Of a DNA stretch of 64,000 nucleotides, positions 34,001-41,665 are shown one piece after another. This DNA comes from Chlorella sorokiniana (taxonomy: Eukaryota > Chlorophyta > Trebouxiophyceae > Chlorellales > Chlorellaceae). The position numbers were made by a program, and so were the translations under genes. Position 1 is the first letter of the stretch, and each line of letters begins with the position of its first letter. Below the pieces are notes generated by a model. The model made no database searches. It worked only from the letters and a program-made list of their open reading frames with translations, and was not told the DNA's origin. The stretch spans positions 372,001 through 436,000 of the forward strand of contig CP084616.1 in the NCBI GenBank assembly GCA_025917655.1. Reading direction: 5' to 3'.

Positions 34001-37000
34001 TCCACCCCGAGCCCGCCTCCTCCCTCTCCGCCGCCACCCAGCCCGCCTCCTCCCGCCCGCCTCCTCCCAGCCCCCCGCCGCCGTCTCCACCCCCTCCCCA
34101 GCCCGCCTCCACCGAGCCCCCGCCACCCTCTCCACCTCCACCCTCTCCCCCTCCTCCTTCCCCTCCTCCGCCGAGCCCGCCGCCACCGAGCCCGCCCCCT
34201 CCTCTCCGCCTCCTCCCTCTCCACCTCCACCCAGCCCCCGCCACCAGCCCTCCACCCCCGAGCCCGCCTCCTCCCTCTCCGCCGCCACCCAGCCCGCCTC
34301 CTCCGCGCCCGCCTCCTCCCAGCCCCCCCGCCGCCGTCTCCACCCCCTCCCAGCCCGCCTCCACCCGGAGCCCCCGCCACCCTCTCCACCTCCACCCTCT
34401 CCCCCTCCTCCTTCCCCTCCTCCGCCGAGCCGCCGCCACCGAGCCCGCCCCCTCCCTCTCCGCCTCCTCCTCTCCACCTCCACCCAGCCCCCCGCCACCC
34501 AGCCCTCCACCCCGAGCCCGCCTCCTCCTCTCCGCCGCCACCCAGCCCGCCTCCTCCGAGCCCGCCTCCTCCCAGCCCCCCCCGCCGTCTCCACCCCCTC
34601 CCAGCCCGCCTCCACCGAGCCCCCCGCCACCCTCTCCACCTCCACCCTCTCCCCCTCCTCCTTCCCCTCCTCCGCCGAGCCCGCCGCCACCGAGCCCGCC
34701 CCCCCCTCTCCGCCTCCTCCCTCTCCACCTCCACCCAGCCCCCGCCACCCAGCCCTCCACCCCGAGCCCGCCTCCTCCCTCTCCGCCGCCACCTAGCCCG
34801 CCTCCTCCGAGCCCGCCTCCTCCCAGCCCCCGCCGCCGTCTCCACCCCCTCCCAGCCCGCCTCCACCGAGCCCCCGCCACCCTCTCCCACCTCCACCCTC
34901 TCCCCCTCAGCCCCTCCTCCGCCGAGCCCGCCGCCACCGAGCCCGCCCCTCCTCTCCGCCTCCTCCCTCTCCACCTCCACCCAGCCCCCGCCACCCAGCC
35001 CTCCACCCCGAGCCGCCTCCTCCCTCTCCGCCGCCACCCAGCCCGCCTCCTCCGAGCCCGCCTCCTCCCAGCCCCCCCCGCCCGTCTCCACCCCCTCCCA
35101 GCCCGCCTCCACCGGCCCCCCGCCACCCTCTCCACCTCCACCCTCTCCCCCTCCTCCTTCCCCTCCTCCACCGCCGCCACCGAGCCCGCCCCCTCCCTCT
35201 CCGCCTCCTCCTCTCCACCTCCACCCCGCCACCCAGCCCTCCACCCGAGCCCGCCTCCTCCCTCTCCGCCACCCAGCCCGCCTCCTCTCTCTCCTCCTCC
35301 CAGCCCCCCGCCGCCGTCTCCACCCCCTCCCAGCCCGCCTCCACCGAGCCCCCCGCCACCCTCTCCACCTCCACCCTCTCCCCCTCCTCCTTCCCCTCCT
35401 CCGCCGAGCCCGCCGCCACCGAGCCCGCCCCCTCCCTCTCCGCCTCCTCCCTCTCCACCTCCACCCCCGCCACCCAGCCCTCCACCCCGAGCCCGCCTCC
35501 TCCCTCTCCGCCGCCACCCAGCCCGCCTCCTCCCTCTCCGCCTCCTCCCAGCCCCCGCCGCCGTCTCCACCCCCTCCCAGCCCGCCTCCACCGAGCCCCC
35601 GCCACCCTCTCCACCTCCACCCTCTCCCCCTCCTCCTTCCCCTCCTCCGCCGAGCCCGCCGCCACCGAGCCCGCCCCCTCCTCTCCGCCTCCTCCCTCTC
35701 CACCTCCACCCCCGCCACCCAGCCCTCCACCCCGAGCCCGCCTCCTCCCTCTCCGCCGCCACCCAGCCCGCCTCCTCCCTCTCCGCCTCCTCCCAGCCCC
35801 CGCCGCCGTCTCCACCCCCTCCCAGCCCGCCTCCACCGAGCCCCCCGCCACCCTCTCCACCTCCACCCTCTCCCCCCTCCTCCTTCCCCTCCTCCGCCAA
35901 GCCCGCCGCCACCGAGCCCGCCCCCCTCCCTCTCCGCCTCCTCCCTCTCCACCTCCACCCCCGCCACCCAGCCCTCCACCCCGAGCCCGCCTCCTCCCTC
36001 TCCGCCGCCACCCAGCCCGCCTCCTCCGAGCCCGCCTCCTCCCAGCCCCGCCGCCGTCTCCACCCCCTCCCAGCCCGCCTCCACCGAGCCCCCCGCCACC
36101 CTCTCCACCTCCACCCTCTCCCCCTCCTCCTTCCCCTCCTCCGCCCGAGCCCGCCGCCACCGAGCCCGCCCCCTCCCTCTCCGCCTCCTCCTCTCCACCT
36201 CCACCCAGCCCCCCGCCACCCAGCCCTCCACCCCGAGCCCGCCTCCTCCTCTCCGCCGCCACCCAGCCCGCCTCCTCCGAGCCCCCGCCTCCTCTCAGCC
36301 CCCGCCGCCGTCTCCACCCCTCCCAGCCCGCCTCCACCGAGCCCCCGCCACCCTCTCCACCTCCACCCTCTCCCCCTCCTCCTTCCCTCCTCCGCCGAGC
36401 CCGCCGCCACCGAGCCCCGCCCCCTCCCTCTCCGCCTCCTCCCTCTCCACCTCCACCCCGCCACCCAGCCCTCCACCCCCGAGCCCGCCTCCCTCCCTCT
36501 CCGCCGCCACCCAGCCCGCCTCCTCCCCTCCGCCTCCTCCCAGCCCCCCGCCGCCGTCTCCACCCCCTCCCAGCCCGCCTCCACCGGAGCCCCCGCCACC
36601 CTCTCCACCTCCACCCTCTCCCCTCCTCCTTCCCCTCCTCCGCCGAGCCCGCCGCCACCGAGCCCGCCCCCTCCCTCTCCGCCTCCTCCCTCTCCGCCTC
36701 CTCCCAGCTCCCCGCCGCCGTCTCCACCCCCTCCCAGCCCGCCTCCACCGAGCCCTCCTCCTCCCTCTCCGTCTCCTCCCTCCTCACCGCCACCCAGCCC
36801 TCCGCCCCCGAGCCCTCCTCCTCCCTCTCCGCCGCCTCCCTCCTCACCACCACCCAGCCCCACCACCCAGCCCGCCTCCTCCCTCCTCACCGCCACCCAG
36901 CCCTCCGCCCTCGAGCCCTCCTCCTCCCTCTCCCGCCGCCTCCCTCCTCACCACCACCCAGCCCCCACCACCCAGCCCGTCTCCTCCCTCCTCACCGCCA

Positions 37001-40000
37001 CCCAGCCCTCCGCCCCGAGCCCGCCTCCTCCCTCTCCACCTCCACCCAGCCCGCCGCCACCTCAGCCACCCATCCCGCCGCCTTCACCGGAACAGGTCCT
37101 CACTGTTCAATCGGCGCTGCCCCCCACCCGGGTTGGCGCCTCCTCCTTTACCACCGCCAGCAGGGTTCACGCCCACAGCTGGGGGCACACCCGTCGCTGA
37201 GCGGTCCCCGCTCTCGCGACGCCTACCCCCTCCTCCTTACACCCCTCCCCACCTCTCCCACCCCCTCCACCCCCCCGTCCCCCCTCACCTAAGCCCCTGG
37301 TGTCACAGGGCGCGAAGCCGCCATCCCCCTCCCCCTTCCACTCTGGGTGCACCCCTGCCCAACCCCTCGCCGCCACTCCTTTCCTTTCCTCCCAGCCCGC
37401 CACCGCCTAGCACGCCCCCGTGCCGCCCAGCCCTCGGTATCCCCGGCTTCTCAGCCCCCTCGGCTCCTTTGGCCAGTCCTCCACCCACTCCCCCACCCAG
37501 CCCGCCGCCTCAACTGCCGACCACTTTCCCTATCCTTCCACCCCCGCCACCACCTTCACCAAAGCCCTCCCCGCCGCCTCCGCAACCCCGGCCTGCCCCC
37601 ACCCCTGAGCCGCCAAGCCCTCAGCCACCCTCGCCCAAGCCTCCGCCCTCACCAAAGCCGCCGAGCCCTCAGCCGCCTCGCCCAAGCCTCCGCCCTCACC
37701 AAAGCTGCCAAGCCCTCAGCCGCCCTCGCCCAAGCCTCCGCCTTCACCAAAGCCGCCAAGTCCTCAGCCGCCCTCGCCCAAGCCTCCGCCCTCACCAAGG
37801 CCGCCAAGCCCTCAGCCACCCTCGCCCAAGCCTCCGCCACCGCCCAAGCCGCCGAGCCCTTCACCCCCATCGCCGCCACTGCCCCCACCGGGCCGCCACG
37901 GCCCCGCTGGCAAGCTTGGACAAAACCAAGCCGCCACCGCCAAAGCCGAAGCCAAAGCCCAGGCCGCCGCCGCAAAGCCAAAGCCCAAGGCACCGCCGCC
38001 CAAGCCAAAGCCCAGGCCACCGCCGCCAAAGCCAAATCCAAAGCCAAAGCCCAGGCCGCCGCCGCTAAAGCCAAAGCCAATGTCACCGCCACCCAGGCCT
38101 AAGCCTGCGCCGCCACCGCCAAAGCCGAAGCCTAAGGCAGCGCCGCCAAAACCCCTCCCAAGGGAGAACCACCTCACCCAAGCCCAAGCCCAAGCCGCCG
38201 CCGCCCAAGCCCAAGCCTCGCCCGCCGCCGCCCAAGCCGACCCCGCTACCCAAGCCGCAGCCCCAAGCGCCCCAGGGGCCAAGGCGCCCGGAGCTGACGA
38301 GGCGACAGCTGGCGGCAGGCTGAGGCCCCCTCAGCCCAACCAGCAGCAAGGAACCGGCATGCGCCCCCAAGCCACGCCCACCGCCGCCCAAGCCCAAGCC
38401 CAAGCCGCCGCCGCCCAAGCCCAAGCCCAAACCCTTGCCGAAGCCGGTGCCAAAGCCGGTGCCAAAGCCGGTGCCAAAGCCGGTGCCAAAGCCGGTGCCA
38501 AAGCCGGTGCCAAAGCCGGTGCCAAAGCCCAAGCCAAAGCCGGTGCCAAAGCCCAAGCCAAAGCCCGTGCCAAAGCCCAAGCCAAAGCCGGTGCCAAAGC
38601 CCAAGCCAAAGCCGGTGCCAAAGCCCAAACCCAAGCCGGTGCCAAAGCCCACGCCCAAGCCCAAACCTTTGCCGCCCAAGCCGAGGCCCAAGCCACAGCC
38701 GCCGCGGCCGCCGCCACGCCTCCCAAGCCCCAGCTGCCGCCTCCCAAGCCCGGCGCCCCGCCTGTTGCCAACGGCACAGCGGCCCCCTCCACAGCCGCTG
38801 CCCCCTACGCCGCCGCTGCCTGGCGTGCTGCCAGGCGGCAGCAGCGCCCGCCGCCGCCGCTGCCTGGAGTGGTGTCGGGCGGCAGCAGCGCCCCAACGCC
38901 GCCGCTGCCTGGGGTGTTGCCAGGCGGCGGCAGCGCCCGACGGCGCCGCTGCCTGGCGTGGTGCCGGGCGGCGGCAGCGCCCGCCTTCGCCTGGCGCCAG
39001 CCTGCCGGCCCCCGGGCGGCGGCTGCGCCCCTGGGTGCCCCCCAGCCGTGGCCGGCAGCAGCACCCCCCTCACACGGCCGCCGCTCGGGCAAGTGGGCCA
39101 GGCCACGCCTCCTCCAGCACAGCCTCTTCCCAGCCCCGCGCCGCCGCCCAGCCCACCCCAACCCTCGCCGACGCCCAGCCCACCCCAACCCTCGCCGCCA
39201 CCCAGCCCACCCCAACCCTCGCCGCCACCCAGCCCACCCCAACCCTCGCCGCCACCCAGCCCAACCCAACCCTCGCCGCCACCGCCCGCCCCGCCCCAAC
39301 CCTCGCCGCCACCTCTGGTGGGGATCTTCACGCGGCGGCCGCCGCCACCGCCGCCGCCGGCGACGATTGTGGGAGACCCCACTGGGTTGGCTTCGACTAC
39401 AGGGGTGAGCGCCAGCCTGTGCGACGTTTGAGGGCGGCCAGCCTGGAGGGTGTGAGGGAGCGGCTGCAGTTCGGGCCTCAATGCCCCCGACACCACCACC
39501 ACCACATACACCCACCCATCCACACCCACACGCCCCTCCCGCTGCCCCTGTGCCCCCGCAGGCGGCCCCTGGAAGCTGTTCCGGGCCCGGCCCGACGCCA
39601 CCTACGCGCTGTACAGCGACGGCGGCGGGCTCACCCTCAACGCCACCTTCCGCGCTGGCGGCGGCGACGGCCGCGCCACCTACATGCAGGCCGCCTCGCT
39701 GGCCGTGGGCGGCGGTGTGCGCGTGACCGCGGTGCTGGGCCGCCAGCCCAACGGCAAATGGGTTCTGGCAGGTGAGGGGTGGCTGGGGCCCGGTGCTGCG
39801 TAGTGCTCCCGTATTGCTCCCGTATTGCTCCCGTAGTATTGCTCCCGCGCGGCCTCCCCCGCCCCCCTTTCTTTCGTTCTTGGGAGCCGGGAAGAGAAGT
39901 CCCGTGGCTGGCTGCTGACAGGCAGCAGCTGGCCCTTCCAACCCATCTCAAGAGACAGAAAGCGAGGGATGCACGTGATGGACTGTTGAGCTTTCTTGAA

Positions 40001-40823
40001 TATACCGCCCACACTGACCCCCCTCCCCACCCCATCCCCCTTGATGCAGTGACCGCCAACGGACAGCGCCTCGGCGCCTTCAAAACCGTGGTGCTGCCGG
40101 GCAACGTGATCGTGCAGGTGCACCCCCACCCCCCTCCTTCCCCCACAAGGGGCTGCCACTGCCGTCGCAGAGACAAGCGCCGCTTCCGATGCCGCCATTG
40201 CCTCTGCGCACGCGCATCGCCCGCGCTCGCTGCACGCTCTGCGCCTGACGCCGCCTGTCCCCTCTCCCCCCCCACCCCCCTCCCGGCGCTCGCTTGCAGG
40301 CCACTCCCGTGAGGGAAGCGCAGCCGGCGGGCGTGATTGTGTCCACGCCCTACCTGCGGGTGCGCGTGGCGCAGCGCGCCCCTACCTGCCCTCCCAGCCC
40401 GCGGACCCCCAGTTTGGCGAGTGGCTCGACGTCTACCTGACGATGCTGGCGCCGCTGCCCGCCCCAGTCGGCGGCGTGCTGGGTGAGGGCGGTGCCGCGG
40501 GGGCTGTTCGGGGGCGCGTGTTGTTGCCGCGGCGCAGCCGCGCGCAAGCGGTGCCTGTCCCACCCGTAACGGCGGCACGTGGCCCGGCATCGCAACAAGC
40601 GACTGTTGAAGGCCATCCATCCCGCCCCTCACCACCCCGCCCCATGCATGCCGCGCCATGCCCTGCTCTCACCCGGCGCGCCGCTCGCGGCCCACTCGCC
40701 ACACGCAGGCACGCGCGCTACCAGGCGCCGGCGGGCGGCGTGGTGGCACCCAGCGCCAGCGGGGACCTGCCCTTTGCGGCGCTCGTGTGGAAGCAGGAGG
40801 CCGGCCTGCTGCCCACTCGCTAA
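7092..40823 (+). CDS. Giant secreted hydroxyproline-rich (SPPPP rod) extracellular-matrix glycoprotein
   Basis: Inferred to be a cell-wall or extracellular-matrix rod glycoprotein, comparable in plan to volvocine pherophorins and other algal HRGPs: globular head, Hyp-rich rod, globular tail. Exons as read: 7092-7121, 7402-7575, 7674-7774, 8026-8197, 8407-8730, 9040-9097, 9451-9632, about 9943-10084, about 10427-10533, one very large exon from about 10581 to about 39399 (introns after 37 kb cannot be excluded), about 39562-39771, about 40050-40117, about 40300-40481, and about 40724-40823. A signal peptide ([18 protein letters not shown]) spans exon 3 and Cys-rich sequence follows at once. Exon 10 runs from [13 protein letters not shown] directly into PPPPEPPPP, so head and rod are physically one exon. 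Single-base slips occur in C or G runs (near 8470, 8620, 9506, 9985, 10670, 40375). Total length would be of order 10,000 residues. The start is uncertain: the ATG chosen puts about 70 residues before the hydrophobic segment, unusual for a cleaved signal. Confidence 0.75.
7674..7774 (+). other. signal peptide-coding exon of the rod gene
   Basis: Translates as [13 protein letters not shown] then [20 protein letters not shown]: a basic n-region, a leucine/alanine h-region and an A-x-A-like end. The next exon (8026) joins in phase as [17 protein letters not shown], so cleavage after VRA would release a Cys-rich mature N-terminus. Either the mature protein is exported or, if the upstream exons are really translated, this could act as a signal anchor. 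Confidence 0.7.
8972..9029. repeat. intronic CCCA/CA microsatellite
   Basis: A run of CCCA units passes into CA units just before the acceptor at 9037-9039. It doubles as the polypyrimidine-type 3' end of the intron. Confidence 0.9.
9334..9358. repeat. (CA)12 microsatellite in intron
   Basis: About twelve CA units lie in the intron between the exons ending at 9097 and starting at 9451. Confidence 0.9.
9865..9933. repeat. poly-A and poly-C runs in intron
   Basis: A run of about 14 A at 9865-9878 and a run of about 23 C at 9911-9933 precede the acceptor near 9942. Such runs are prone to read-length error, so their exact lengths should not be trusted. Confidence 0.85.
10111..10136. repeat. (GT)13 microsatellite near intron donor
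   Basis: About thirteen GT units start roughly 25 bases after the donor near 10085. Together with CA-rich acceptor ends in this gene they could pair across introns. Confidence 0.9.
10640..37070 (+). repeat. SPPPP rod array: about 100 copies of a 255-bp unit (17 pentads each)
   Basis: The plus strand is an almost unbroken string of Ser-Pro-Pro-Pro-Pro codons. In the clean middle part it resolves into a 255-bp unit with a fixed order of synonymous codons. The landmark ccctctccacctccaccc recurs at 33116, 33371 and 33625 (spacings 255 and 254). One unit is 17 pentads, 85 residues. With about 26.4 kb available this gives roughly 100 units and about 8,800 residues. The first 330 bases use a shorter related unit of about 68 bases, and the last 370 bases (after about 36,690) are a diverged mixture. 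All three plus frames are nearly stop-free because G and A are rare, so single-base changes switch the readout to ARLLP- or [10 protein letters not shown]-type sequence without ending it. Prolines in such motifs are normally hydroxylated and arabinosylated in green algae (family knowledge). Confidence 0.9.
37071..38440 (+). repeat. second rod segment: Lys-containing [11 protein letters not shown]-type repeats
   Basis: After the SPPPP array the sequence stays proline-rich but changes character. 37095-37480 is mixed and may contain a short intron (a possible donor follows PSPEQ near 37095, a possible acceptor precedes 37474). From about 37600 the pattern [16 protein letters not shown] repeats about every 60-66 bases to about 37860. 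[10 protein letters not shown]-rich sequence then runs to about 38150, again with frame slips. Lysine makes this part strongly basic, unlike the uncharged SPPPP rod. Confidence 0.7.
38441..38644 (+). repeat. KPVP (12-bp) and KPKPKPVP (24-bp) tandem repeats
   Basis: Seven perfect 12-bp units (aagccggtgcca, Lys-Pro-Val-Pro) at 38441-38524 are followed by five 24-bp units at 38525-38644 that add two Lys-Pro dipeptides. The block is in frame throughout and nearly perfect, suggesting recent expansion. Every other residue is proline and lysine is frequent. Confidence 0.9.
38810..38985 (+). repeat. 44-45 bp tandem repeat encoding [10 protein letters not shown]-type units
   Basis: Four copies start at 38810, 38854, 38899 and 38943 (spacings 44, 45, 44). 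A 45-bp unit would keep frame, so the 44-bp spacings probably reflect a lost base in the CG-rich joint. Encoded units vary as PGVLPGG, PGVVSGG, PGVLPGG, PGVVPGG. Confidence 0.8.
39149..39283 (+). repeat. 27-bp tandem repeat, five copies (QPSPPPSPP-type)
   Basis: Copies start at 39149, 39176, 39203, 39230 and 39257, each close to cagcccaccccaaccctcgc plus seven bases. In the frame that leads into the C-terminal domain they encode QPSPPPSPP-like nonapeptides. The rod ends right after them with PPPPPPP and ATIVGDPTG, before the donor near 39400. Confidence 0.9.
39562..40823 (+). other. C-terminal globular domain of the rod protein (four exons)
   Basis: Exons encode [20 protein letters not shown], then a beta-rich stretch with [20 protein letters not shown] and [13 protein letters not shown], next [19 protein letters not shown], next [12 protein letters not shown], and after a one-base slip [20 protein letters not shown] then PVGGVLG. 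The last exon gives [18 protein letters not shown] and ends at TAA 40821-40823; its joining phase is off by one. The plan (alternating strands ending in a PVGGVLG turn) resembles the tail domain of other secreted chlorophyte proteins from memory, but I cannot name the family. Clear non-repetitive coding sequence here argues that the whole gene is functional. Confidence 0.65.
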
Positions 40824-41665
40824 CCGCGCGGCGCACTGCACCCTGGTGCTTGGCTGCCTGCCGACCCCCCCCCCCACACACACACACACACACATCGCCC
40901 CACATCACCCCACCACCCCACCCCACCCCACCCATACACACCGGCCCGCTCACACCTTACCACATGCACCACCCACCCCGCCCCCACTCACCCACCCACA
41001 GCCATGAGCCTACACACCTTCACGGCTACTTCCCCTGTTGCACTTGCGCCACACTTGTTTTTAACCCTTTCAGCACTTTGTGACTCCACCTCTTGCCCAG
41101 CCACCAACATTCTCCGGGCTCACGTGCCCGCCAGCTGACACACACCCACACACAAGTTCCCTTTGATGCGGCGCTCCTGCTTGCTTATGCCCGTTTTACC
41201 CTCGGGGCTCTTCCACACTCACCCTGATTGCTTGTGGTTTTCTGTTGGTCATTGCTTTCAGTACAGCGTGTAAACTACAGCTGCTGCCAGGTGCTGGACG
41301 GCGAGCAGGGACAAGGGAGTAGCAGCCACGCAGCTTTTCCAGCTGCCTGCACGGTTTCGGTGGCTTGGGAGTGCAGTGCAAACATGTAGGGGTACTCGTC
41401 GGAGCGACTGGGATGCAGAAAACGGGGGCTCGTGGGTTTGGAACAGGGGGAGAAGAAGGTGGGGCGCGGGTGTGACGGGATGGCAGTGCGGGTGGGAGAG
41501 GGACAAGGGAGCGAGGGGCTGAGGCGCTCCAGAGGGCGGATGGGGGACGTCATCGGGACCCGCAAGAATCGGAAAAACGCAGGAATGGGCAGTAAACATA
41601 AGGGCACAAGGTTGGGTTTGGCTGGGGGCTGCTGCTGTGCCGTCGCGGCACGCACGCAGCCGCTC
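40824..41665. other. convergent intergenic region (two 3' UTRs)
   Basis: The rod gene ends at 40823 (+) and the membrane-protein gene ends at 41666 (-), so this stretch holds two facing 3' UTRs. It contains a CA-rich run near 40875-40895 and an AT-richer part around 41030-41280. No coding exon was recognised. Confidence 0.5.
41269..41273 (+). terminator. TGTAA, candidate polyadenylation signal of the rod gene
   Basis: TGTAA lies 446 bases after the stop at 40823 in an AT-richer stretch, a typical position for the chlorophyte polyadenylation motif. Confidence 0.4.

Noticed and set aside
10509-36896. Very long minus-strand open frames in the rod (thousands of codons, GWRAGWRGW- and [10 protein letters not shown]-type)
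   Set aside because: They are mirror images of the SPPPP array: with almost no A or T in the right places, stops cannot occur. There is no start context, no non-repetitive coding flank and no intron structure on that strand.
10640-37070. Possible CRISPR or non-coding satellite array
   Set aside because: There are no repeat-spacer alternations and the genome is eukaryotic. The phrasing is strictly 15 bp within 255 bp, and the array is joined in one exon to globular coding sequence at the left, so a coding rod is the better reading.
10636-37200. Plus-strand frames reading [10 protein letters not shown] or [10 protein letters not shown] over long stretches as separate genes
   Set aside because: They are the other two frames of the same repeat, entered after single-base slips. 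The flanking exons lead into and out of proline-rich sequence, so these are not independent proteins.
7092-40823. Two separate genes (a head gene and a tail gene) with satellite DNA between
   Set aside because: Considered because no stop limits the array. The exon at 10581 runs without break from globular sequence into proline codons, and the proline-rich sequence runs without break to the tail donor near 39400. No promoter-like, AT-rich or UTR-like stretch occurs between. Kept as the main alternative to test by cDNA.
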